A stretch of 41,418 nucleotides of DNA from Fibrobacter intestinalis (GTDB lineage: Bacteria > Fibrobacterota > Fibrobacteria > Fibrobacterales > Fibrobacteraceae), in contig NZ_FUWU01000017.1 of assembly GCF_900167415.1 (NCBI RefSeq), positions 15,992 through 57,409 of the forward strand, in the 5' to 3' direction. The notes under the pieces are model-generated. The model saw only the letters and a program-made list of their open reading frames with translations, searched no databases and was not told the DNA's origin. The position numbers and the translations under genes were made by a program. Below, piece by piece: positions 8,634 to 16,867 of this stretch (positions are counted from its first letter, which is position 1; the number at the start of each line of letters is the position of its first letter).

Positions 8634-9206
8634 TTAAAAAAGAAGCAGTCCCAACAAAGCGGAAACCACAATCATTTTAATCGGACTGATTTTTAAAAAT
8701 TTCGTTCCCACAAAAGTGAAAACAAAAAGACCGACCGAAACGACAAATCCAAAAGCATCTTCCGAGAACGATCCAAAATTTTCCTTGGTCATCAGTAAAA
8801 GAGTCGCCGCAGCCAAAAGACCAACAACCGCCGGGCGCAAACTCGACAGCACCAACTGCACCGACGCATTGTCCTTGTATTTCATCAGGTAGCGGCTAAT
8901 GATGAGCATTAAAACCAGCGTGGGAAAAACCAGGGCAAAAGTCGCCGTGCAGCTTCCCAGAACGCACAGGAACGGGCTCGCGCCCTCATTTTGCAAAGCC
9001 GTGTAGCCCGCATAGGTCGCCGTGTTGATGCCAATCGGACCGGGCGTCATCTGGCTAATCGCGACAATATCCGTAAATTCGCCTGCGGACATCCAATGCC
9101 TAGAAGAAACCACTTCGTGCTGAATCAAGGAAAGCATTCCATAGCCGCCGCCAAAACCGAACAAACCGATTTGAAAAAACGTGACAAACAACCAGAAGAA
9201 CGTCAT
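8634..9206 (-). CDS. Chromate transporter half (CHR family, short chain), second subunit
   Basis: A 190-residue membrane protein made of one CHR domain. It has the family hallmarks FGGGYGMLSLIQHE near residue 20 and SQMTPGPIGINTATYAG at 50-67, followed by SLRPAVVGL. Short-chain CHR proteins work as pairs, and the partner is the gene just upstream. They are named for chromate efflux, but many homologues have no proven substrate. The ATG at 9206 sits behind GGGAG and inside the reading frame of the upstream gene (see there). It is the last gene of the sprA-led minus-strand operon. Confidence 0.88.
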   Translation of the reverse strand: MTFFWLFVTFFQIGLFGFGGGYGMLSLIQHEVVSSRHWMSAGEFTDIVAISQMTPGPIGINTATYAGYTALQNEGASPFLCVLGSCTATFALVFPTLVLMLIISRYLMKYKDNASVQLVLSSLRPAVVGLLAAATLLLMTKENFGSFSEDAFGFVVSVGLFVFTFVGTKFLKISPIKMIVVSALLGLLLF

Positions 9207-9738
9207 TTTTTCTCCCGACTAAAAAGCCGGAAAGCCCCGCCACTAAAATGATGAGAATCGGCGACACGCCCAAAAGCCAGATCAAAAGTGCGCTTGCCAC
9301 CGGAATCCAAATCGTGCGGCGATTCAAATTCGCTTTCTTCGCCAAATTGAAAGTCGGAACCGCTATCAACGCGACCACAGCCGGGCGAATCCCGCGGAAC
9401 ATGGCAGCGACATAAGGATTTTCCTTGAAATGCCGAAAGAACATCGCAATCAAAAGAATAATCAAGAACGAAGGCAGAGCTGTTCCCAATGCGCAGAGGA
9501 TCCCGCCTGCCAAGCCGCGCAAACGATAGCCGACAAATACGCTGATGTTGATGGCAAAAACGCCGGGACAACTTTGCGCCACAGCCAGCAAATCCCAAAA
9601 ATCTTCTTTGGAAATCCATTTTTTCTTATCCACGATTTCCGCTTCGATTAGCGGAATCATCGCATAGCCGCCGCCAAACGTAAAAAGCCCGATTTTAAAA
9701 AACGTGAAAAAACCGTTCAGAATCACATTATTCGTCAT
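9100..9738 (-). CDS. Chromate transporter half (CHR family, short chain), first subunit
   Basis: A one-domain CHR protein with FGGGYAMIPLIEAE, AVAQSCPGVFAINISVFVG and GIRPAVVALI, matching the partner gene's motifs. The ATG at 9738 overlaps the sprA stop (TGATG); a TTG one codon earlier is less likely. The frame runs on to 9100, so it overlaps the next gene by 107 bases. The final 34 or so residues lack family character. One extra A in the A6 run at 9206-9211 would instead end it at the TGA at 9205-9203, giving a clean ATGA junction. The true end may therefore be 9203 through an indel or slippage. Confidence 0.82.
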   Translation of the reverse strand: MTNNVILNGFFTFFKIGLFTFGGGYAMIPLIEAEIVDKKKWISKEDFWDLLAVAQSCPGVFAINISVFVGYRLRGLAGGILCALGTALPSFLIILLIAMFFRHFKENPYVAAMFRGIRPAVVALIAVPTFNLAKKANLNRRTIWIPVASALLIWLLGVSPILIILVAGLSGFLVGRKNDVLLVVCHVFSNRFVRFWRRLWNAFLDSARSGFF

Positions 9739-12700
9739 CAATTAAATCTCAACAGGAGCGCAATTTCAAACGACAGAATCTGTTCCGTATGCGCCGTTTC
9801 GTCGTCCAATTTTTCATGAATTTGCCGGTATTCCACATAGGCACTCATACTTGCCATTTTATTAAACTGGTAACCCGCACTCGGGCGCACATACCATTCG
9901 TGAATCCGGGAAGGCACGCGGCGTTCCGTTTTGGTCAGCTTGGGGAAATACACCGTATAGTCCTTTCCTTCTATCGACCACTTTTTATAAACGCCGTCCG
10001 TCCCGCTTTCCTTCTCCCACGGATCATAATCGGCACTCGGTTCATAAGATTCTCGAACCGTTTTGGTGTATTCATAACCTGCCGTCAAGCGCAAATCGAT
10101 GTCGTTCTTCAATTTGAAATACCATTTCCAGAACTGGAAACCGCGTTTCGTCTTCAGCGGATACGAAATCGTCAAATCGTTGCCCACATTGTAACCGAAG
10201 TCCTTATATAGCGCCGTCGGAATCCAGGGAGTGTAATAATATTTGCTGGTGTCCGAGATGTCTTCTACCGGATTCGGCCAATTCGTCTGCGAAATGACTT
10301 CGGATTTCGGGCGGCGATCCGTAAATTCCAACTTCAAGAAAGTATTGTCTTCAATCCGTATATTCTGCTGCGTAAGAATGCTGACCCGAATAAGCGGGTT
10401 GAAATTCCACGTTGTCGTCCAGCTGTCCTCGGCACTCTGGAAAGGCTTGACAGAACGCGTGTGCGTATAATCGACGCGGTGCGTTGTGCTGACGCTGCGG
10501 AATCCGTTCAAAAAGCCTATCCGCTGCGAGAAATTCGGAACCGTCACGCCTACGCCCCACTTTGGCCAAACAATTGTCGAATCCGTGTACATCGGGTATT
10601 CGCGGGACTGGCTGAAATCCTGTTTCCATTGCATATCCGTCACCACGCCAATACTCCAGAACGGCAACGTAAATCCCGTCGAAAGATTCAAAGTTCGACT
10701 GACGCTGTGCGTAAAATTTCCTTGATAAACGAGAGTGTCCACATGGCCGTTGCGATACTGCGCAAATCGCGTGTAATCGTCGCGATGATCCAGCCCCATA
10801 TCGCCAGAAACGATATTCCAGATGCCGCGATTCCTGTAACCGTTTCCAATTCCCAAACCGTAAAGATAATACTGGAATGGCGTCACGCCCTGTTCTTCGT
10901 ATAGCTGCGCCAGAGTAAAGTTTTCGCCCACCGTCGAAAGGTCCACGGTCCAGCCCGCCTTGAGGTCGCGCCAGCGGAGCTTTTCAAAAAATCCCGCGGC
11001 GGCATTTTTTTCGCCGAACAATTTCAAAAATTCGATTAGCTTGAAAGACGGAGAAAATTCAAAGCGGTTCGTCTGTGAAATCGTCCAGTAATTTTTTTCC
11101 ACCATCGTCGGGTCGTATAAATCGTATTCATCCGGAATCGTTTTCTGCTGCTTGAACGAAGACGAGAAGGCAAAGGACATCGGCAAGAAAGGAATGATCA
11201 GCGGATTAAATGTCGTTTTGAATTGCTGGCTGCGGCTGCGTTCGTTTTTCAGAATGCCGTAAGAACGCCCGTATTCGCGACTTCCCACACTATCCACCTT
11301 GTAATAGACCGTGCTGTCATACAAAATTTTATAGGTATTCGGGTTGTCCATATCGATCAAAGCGGTGTCGCCGTTGGCGTTCACCACGGCCACGGTATCA
11401 TAGGGAATCACCACGATGCTGTCGGGAGAGATGTAAATCTTGCGATCCGTGTGGTCAAAGTCAAAAATATCATCCGAAGCAAAGAGCCCGCCATGATCCG
11501 GCGACCAGAAATTCTCTTTGGCAAAATCCTCCTGGTCTCCGCCGCCATACATATCGCGCGAAATGTTCAGGCTGTAATTTGTCGAAAGGAAGGGGAAGAT
11601 ATTCCAGCGGATATTCGCCTTGTGCGACAAATCCACCGTATAAGTGACATTCTTATCGACCTGCGGTTCCGAGAAGTCCGGATCCCGCTCCTGATTGACA
11701 TAGCGGACATAGCTCAAGTCGAACAAGGTCAAATCGATGGTCTGCGGCCACGGTTCAAAGCTCGCGTCCGAAAAACTTTTTGCCCATTTGGAATCCTTGA
11801 GAAAGCTGAAAGGCTTATAGTTAAAGCGGTTGAAGGTTCCCAGGCTGTATTCGATAATCGTGTGATAGGAATAAGTCGAATCCGCCGAAGTCGTCGATCG
11901 GGATTCCGTTTCGGTGTAGCTGTAACTCCACGCCGGGCGTTCCAAGAAAATCTGCGAAAGAATTTCTTTGACGGGGCTGCTCTGCATTTTATAATCTTTG
12001 CTGTAGCTAAAGCTGAACCGCCGCGTCCGACTAAAAGATTCGTATCCGCGGGATTCCGCATTTTCACGCAATTTTTCTTCTTCATCGGCATTTTCAACAG
12101 TCAATTTTCCATCCCAGGCGTCTTGAATAAAATCGCCCAGATTGTCGCGGGACAATTCCAAATCGTCCGTCGGTTTCAAATAAGGGCGTTCCGTCGTGCT
12201 GCTGTAACCGAAATTCATCGGCATGTGGAAGCCTTCGTCATCGGGCAAAAATTTATTGAGGTTCAGGCTTGCGTCTGCGGCAACATCCAATTGAGAAGCC
12301 GCTTCGGAAAGGGCGGGTTTCGGAGACGTGCCACTGGTGGAAAGCGTTGCAAAATTTCCATCTTGATAACGGGCGGAAGCCGAAACCGAAAGGAAGTCGC
12401 TGAAATTCGCCTGCCCAGACGTGCGGAAAGCGTAGCCCCAATCCGAATCCATGTCCGAAAGCCGCAAGTCGTCAATCCAGAATTCGCCGGAAAGATCCGC
12501 AGGCGAAGCGTCCTCGTCGGCAATAATCACAAAGCGAATCCAATCGACAGAAGTCGTCGAAGGATTTCCGACCAGTTTCAGGACCTCTTCACGTTCGCCG
12601 CCAATCGAATCCACGACGGCATTCAAATACGGCGGTTTCCGTCCTTTTTTCAAATTCGAGAACGCCGAAAGCTTTTCCGAAAAAGCATTGGCAAGCCAGT

Positions 12701-15700
12701 TCCGTTCGTGGCAATCCGCCGCGCGTTCCGCCGAGGAACAAGTGATTTTGACCGGCCTGAAGCTCCATTCGTAATAATCCGTCGAACCGTCCAAAGAACC
12801 TTCGCCAAATTGCAAGGCAAAGCGCACAGGCGTCCGCGTCGCATCCGTTTCGTAATGGATTTCCATTTTCAGCGTTTTATACTTGGTCAAATCTTTTTCG
12901 TTGGATTCAAAAGCCCGAGTCGCTCCGACCGACTGCCCCGGAGACAAGTTCTTGTAAGTAAGGACCAGCGCGGTCTCTTTCAAAGCGGCATTCGATTCCG
13001 AATCGCGTTCCGTTTTGGTGTTCGGGCTTTTGTAATACGTTCCCGAATTTTCCCGGTTATTGATAGTCGAAACGCTCAACTGCGACGAATCCGCACTGGA
13101 CGACGCATCGGAAGAAATGTCCACTTCGCTGCCATCGACTATCGCCGTCTGGGAATTTCCCGTAGAAGACGTCACATACTTGCTGGAAACATCCGAGGAT
13201 TCCCAAGAATTTCCCATCACTCCCAATTTGACGATCTGCACCTTCGCTTCGGCAACGCCGTTGTTGAGTTTTCCCAGCCAAAGACGGGAGAACTGCGCCT
13301 GCGAAAGGATGACCGAATAACTTTCCCCGCTGGAAGTCACCAGCGTATCAAACTGATCGACCGGAATTTTCCAGCGACGCCAGCCGTTTTTTAAAACCTC
13401 GTATTGCGTATCGTCATTAGAGGACAAATCAATGCGATAGCGGACAAAGCTGATATCCGTATCCAGCGAGCCATTCCTATTGATGTCTTCCGTATCATAC
13501 GCTCGTTCGCCATTATTGCCTTCTGTGCCGTTAATCGCCACGGGCGGGTCGCTTTCATCATCCAAATCGTCGTCAAAGTTATCGCGGGCAATGTCCGTAT
13601 TGGTCGCGTCCGAATTGGCACTCGTTTTTAAGGTACTCACACAGCCATTCATGCGGCAATCCCACACGATTCGAACTTCTTCCGAACCGGAAAGCCCGTC
13701 CAAACCTTTGTCGTGCAAAGCGGTCGTCGTCCCCAAATCATTTTCGCCGTCATATTGTCCGTTCGGCGCGTCACCATTAATCGACAAGTCTTCGCTGATA
13801 AGCCCCAAATCCAAATAAAGGCTGCCCACATTTCCTCGAGCGACGACTTCAATATATTTCATATCGCTCAAGTCCTGATAGTAGCTGGAATTCGGACGCA
13901 TCACGCCGCCCCAGCTGTTCCCCGCCAGATTGTCGTTCGGGCGCAACGTAAACTTGAGCACCGTCAAGCGCTGGTTATCCACATCGCTGTTCCCAACCGT
14001 GGGATAGATATGCTTATACAGGACCGTATTGTTGCTATGCCAAATAAATTCACCTTTGTGCTTGTAATCCTGATTTTCAATGTAGGTTCCCGGATCCGTA
14101 TCCACGCCGCCAGGAGGAGACGCAAAATACCAGGAAAGACGCGACAACGGGTAAACCAGTCCCGACTCGCTGCTTTCAAAATCTTCCAGCAAGGCCGTTT
14201 TTCCGCTGCTCGTGTTCGCATCGTGATAGCTGCTGGCAAATTCCGTTTCAAACTTCCAATTGGAAGTCGCCGACGTGTTGATGCCCGGAATCATGTTCAC
14301 CAGATCCGTCATCCACTTCGTCGTGTCTTGCAAGCGCAAATTCATGCCCCAAAGGAAACTGGAATACGGTTCGCTTCCCAAAGTCGGCGTACTGGCCGTC
14401 GTGCTCTGGCTTTTATACAATGCGGTGATGCCAAAGAGCGAGCCTTCACCAAAGCCGTAACGCGTCAGCGGCAACTCCGCTCTGGCTCCCAGCAAAACCT
14501 TGTTGTCGATTTCAAAAAGCGGTTCGCATTCAAATTCCACCGAGATTTCTTTGTTCGGATCCAACGCCGTTTCGCTTAAAAGTTCAATCTGCCCCAATTC
14601 ATAATTCACATCGTAGTCCACGCCGCGAGTCAAAACCGTCGAGCCCGCTTTCAATTTTTCGGAGCCTTCTGAAATATCCATACACGTTCCAGAACTTACC
14701 GAATAGCTGGAACTCGGATCCCGCACGCTGATCACGGAATTGCGTTTTTTCCCGACGCTTTCAAAATAAAAACGGTTCGTGTACTTCGTACCCAGATTGG
14801 AAACCGGCAGCGTATATAGCTTTGCCATCGTCGCCGAAGAGTCGATGTTCCGAAGCGGCTCCAAGCAATTCTCCCGAGCCCGTGCCGAAGAATTCGCTCC
14901 GCTATACCAAGAAAGCGGGCGACAAGGCAACCACATTTCGCCGGTATAAGAGCCCGAAGCGTCCTTCTTGAAAATCGTCGCATCGCCCGTTAAAATCACA
15001 TTCGTCGTCGAATCCACAAGCCCGAGCGTTTTCAAATACGAACTCGAAACTCCCGCCTTATTTTTAAGGCGCAACACGAAACTGGAGGCGCTTTCATCCG
15101 AAATGCCGACGGAATAAACGTTGCGAAGCATCAGCTTGTCGATGTCCGTCAATTCCGAAAGGGTCGCATCCCATTGAATCAACGCCACGCGCGATCCATC
15201 ATTGACCGTCGTCCCCGACCTGCCCGTGCCATCATCCGACCAGCTGGCCGCAATCAGCGTATTCTTGTTTGCTCCAAGAACTTTGACGATACCCGTTTTG
15301 CTGTCATAGGAATAATCGTTAATGGACATCGGCACCAAACGGTCGATGGTCTTTTCTATTCGGGCACCCGTCGGCGTAATATAAACCGCCGTGATATTTT
15401 CCACCACATTGGTCGTCGTATTCGTCGGCGCTCGCCGGTAAAGTTTCAAATTCGTCGCCGCATACGGAGCCGTGCTGCGCCCAGCGAGTCCCGCGCTAAT
15501 ATAATTGCTCCGGGCTTCCTGATTGATAAAGTAGTAGCGGTACGCGATAAACTGCTTGTCTTGAATCTGGAACTCCGTCGTACTGGAGCTGGCGTTAATC
15601 GTGTATTTTTCCTGGCTCCCTCCATCCTGAGACGCAATCGTCGTCAGCCACCAGTCTCCCAGTTTCCATTCCGCTTTAATGCCAAAAAGTCCTTTGTGGT

Positions 15701-16520
15701 TTTCGGAATATCCGGTCAGTTCCGTTCCCGGAAGCGCCAAAGAAGTCGTTCCCGCTTCAATGCGCTGTAAAATGTAGTCTTCAAATTCGCCTTTATAAGA
15801 TTCCTCGTAAACCACCCGGATCTGGTTTTTCGCCCCCAACCCGCTCTCGACGTTATTGACTTCCACGGTAATGTAAGGTCCGATTTTTCCTTTCACCATG
15901 AAGCTCGGGTCGTAATGCAACGTCGGGCTCGGGAAAAGGTTGTCCTTGGTGCTGCCAGGTGCGTCGTCCTTTTCGCCTCGACCGGAAAGCCGAATATCCA
16001 TCGTTCCTTGAAGCATCAGCTTTGGCTTATCAAATCCAAAATCCTTCATCCACGACGGCATATTGATGGGAATGTCGATATCGTAAAGTGTTCCACTCTC
16101 CGGTTTAGAATATCCCCCGCTGCTTTGCCCCGCAAAAGAATTCAGCCACAGACGATTGAAGCCGACGTCGTACATATCCGAGACGTAAGCGGCAATTTCC
16201 GGATAAGTCGAAGACCACATTTCCATCGTGTCCCGACTGAGCGGATTCACATACTTCTTTGTCACCTCCATTTCGCGATTTTCAAAATCGATGTCGTGTT
16301 CGTATTGCTCATTTCGAGGAGGTTTCATCAACTGCGATTTTTGGGCAATCCCGCTCTTGGGCGCCAAATCCGAAAGCGGCGTCGCATTTGGAGGAAGCGG
16401 CATATACTGCACAGCGCTTTTAGCGGAACCCGACGCAGCAGAAGACACAGCGGAATCCGCCGACTCTTCAGCAAACGAAAGAGCAACCAAAAAAGCCAAT
16501 ACGGTCAAAAATTTTTCCAT
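9738..16520 (-). CDS. sprA: SprA/Sov-type outer-membrane translocon protein of type IX secretion
   Basis: A giant exported protein of 2260 residues with signal peptide MEKFLTVLAFLVALSFA. SprA homologues are of similar size and form a very large beta-barrel through which type IX cargo crosses the outer membrane. The diagnostic N-terminal stretch is present: DYILQRIEAGTTSLALPG (about residue 245-262), then HKGLFGIKAEWKLG. SprA-style segments RGVDYDVNYELGQIELLS (about 640) and a LLGARAELPL follow. The C-terminal half alternates Tyr/Trp/Phe-rich beta strands and ends in an outer-membrane-like strand (EIALLLRFN). The stop overlaps the start of the chromate transporter pair, so the three genes are co-translated. 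No other type IX genes are in the window. The assignment rests on motif memory and length. Confidence 0.85.
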   Translation of the reverse strand: MEKFLTVLAFLVALSFAEESADSAVSSAASGSAKSAVQYMPLPPNATPLSDLAPKSGIAQKSQLMKPPRNEQYEHDIDFENREMEVTKKYVNPLSRDTMEMWSSTYPEIAAYVSDMYDVGFNRLWLNSFAGQSSGGYSKPESGTLYDIDIPINMPSWMKDFGFDKPKLMLQGTMDIRLSGRGEKDDAPGSTKDNLFPSPTLHYDPSFMVKGKIGPYITVEVNNVESGLGAKNQIRVVYEESYKGEFEDYILQRIEAGTTSLALPGTELTGYSENHKGLFGIKAEWKLGDWWLTTIASQDGGSQEKYTINASSSTTEFQIQDKQFIAYRYYFINQEARSNYISAGLAGRSTAPYAATNLKLYRRAPTNTTTNVVENITAVYITPTGARIEKTIDRLVPMSINDYSYDSKTGIVKVLGANKNTLIAASWSDDGTGRSGTTVNDGSRVALIQWDATLSELTDIDKLMLRNVYSVGISDESASSFVLRLKNKAGVSSSYLKTLGLVDSTTNVILTGDATIFKKDASGSYTGEMWLPCRPLSWYSGANSSARARENCLEPLRNIDSSATMAKLYTLPVSNLGTKYTNRFYFESVGKKRNSVISVRDPSSSYSVSSGTCMDISEGSEKLKAGSTVLTRGVDYDVNYELGQIELLSETALDPNKEISVEFECEPLFEIDNKVLLGARAELPLTRYGFGEGSLFGITALYKSQSTTASTPTLGSEPYSSFLWGMNLRLQDTTKWMTDLVNMIPGINTSATSNWKFETEFASSYHDANTSSGKTALLEDFESSESGLVYPLSRLSWYFASPPGGVDTDPGTYIENQDYKHKGEFIWHSNNTVLYKHIYPTVGNSDVDNQRLTVLKFTLRPNDNLAGNSWGGVMRPNSSYYQDLSDMKYIEVVARGNVGSLYLDLGLISEDLSINGDAPNGQYDGENDLGTTTALHDKGLDGLSGSEEVRIVWDCRMNGCVSTLKTSANSDATNTDIARDNFDDDLDDESDPPVAINGTEGNNGERAYDTEDINRNGSLDTDISFVRYRIDLSSNDDTQYEVLKNGWRRWKIPVDQFDTLVTSSGESYSVILSQAQFSRLWLGKLNNGVAEAKVQIVKLGVMGNSWESSDVSSKYVTSSTGNSQTAIVDGSEVDISSDASSSADSSQLSVSTINNRENSGTYYKSPNTKTERDSESNAALKETALVLTYKNLSPGQSVGATRAFESNEKDLTKYKTLKMEIHYETDATRTPVRFALQFGEGSLDGSTDYYEWSFRPVKITCSSAERAADCHERNWLANAFSEKLSAFSNLKKGRKPPYLNAVVDSIGGEREEVLKLVGNPSTTSVDWIRFVIIADEDASPADLSGEFWIDDLRLSDMDSDWGYAFRTSGQANFSDFLSVSASARYQDGNFATLSTSGTSPKPALSEAASQLDVAADASLNLNKFLPDDEGFHMPMNFGYSSTTERPYLKPTDDLELSRDNLGDFIQDAWDGKLTVENADEEEKLRENAESRGYESFSRTRRFSFSYSKDYKMQSSPVKEILSQIFLERPAWSYSYTETESRSTTSADSTYSYHTIIEYSLGTFNRFNYKPFSFLKDSKWAKSFSDASFEPWPQTIDLTLFDLSYVRYVNQERDPDFSEPQVDKNVTYTVDLSHKANIRWNIFPFLSTNYSLNISRDMYGGGDQEDFAKENFWSPDHGGLFASDDIFDFDHTDRKIYISPDSIVVIPYDTVAVVNANGDTALIDMDNPNTYKILYDSTVYYKVDSVGSREYGRSYGILKNERSRSQQFKTTFNPLIIPFLPMSFAFSSSFKQQKTIPDEYDLYDPTMVEKNYWTISQTNRFEFSPSFKLIEFLKLFGEKNAAAGFFEKLRWRDLKAGWTVDLSTVGENFTLAQLYEEQGVTPFQYYLYGLGIGNGYRNRGIWNIVSGDMGLDHRDDYTRFAQYRNGHVDTLVYQGNFTHSVSRTLNLSTGFTLPFWSIGVVTDMQWKQDFSQSREYPMYTDSTIVWPKWGVGVTVPNFSQRIGFLNGFRSVSTTHRVDYTHTRSVKPFQSAEDSWTTTWNFNPLIRVSILTQQNIRIEDNTFLKLEFTDRRPKSEVISQTNWPNPVEDISDTSKYYYTPWIPTALYKDFGYNVGNDLTISYPLKTKRGFQFWKWYFKLKNDIDLRLTAGYEYTKTVRESYEPSADYDPWEKESGTDGVYKKWSIEGKDYTVYFPKLTKTERRVPSRIHEWYVRPSAGYQFNKMASMSAYVEYRQIHEKLDDETAHTEQILSFEIALLLRFN

Positions 16521-16811
16521 TCTAGACCAGATTCAGAACATCCTTTGCTATGCAGAATAAACGCACTAAAAATACAGAATCAATACGCCACTGCCCACAA
16601 AAAGTCGATAGAAATTAACAATTTTTTCATTTGAAATCTTTGCCGTCTTGGAAATTTCGGTTCTTTAAGCGCACCAACCGATCCCTGAGTTTTGGTTAGT
16701 ATGCTTCGACGGGCTCAACAACCATGCTTCGACAATCGATCCCTGAGCTTGTCGAAGGGCAAGGGAGAAGTGATTAGCGCTCACGTTTTCCATTCTTTTT
16801 CTCCCCGACAC
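16521..16811. other. Intergenic stretch with palindromic REP-like repeats
   Basis: Non-coding. At 16696-16760 there are several CTTCGAC/GTCGAAG half-palindromes, including CCCTGAGCTTGTCGAAGGG at about 16741-16759. The same motif recurs inverted at 25107-25170. The remainder upstream of sprA must hold its promoter, but no confident -35/-10 pair or strong Shine-Dalgarno was found. Confidence 0.6.
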
Positions 16812-16847
16812 AAAAAAAAACGAGCCTGAAAGTATCCAGACTCGTTT
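16812..16847 (-). terminator. Terminator of the AIPR gene
   Basis: Read on the minus strand, stem AAACGAGTCTG pairs with CAGGCTCGTTT with one mismatch and is followed by a run of about nine T. A strong intrinsic terminator 21 bases after the stop codon. Confidence 0.85.
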
Positions 16848-16867
16848 ATCCTAGAACCGAAGAAATC

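Noticed and set aside
11223-13394. 723-codon open frame on the plus strand
   Set aside because: It is antisense to sprA. Its Arg/Ile/His-rich composition is the mirror of Ser/Asp/Asn codons, and it has no family features.
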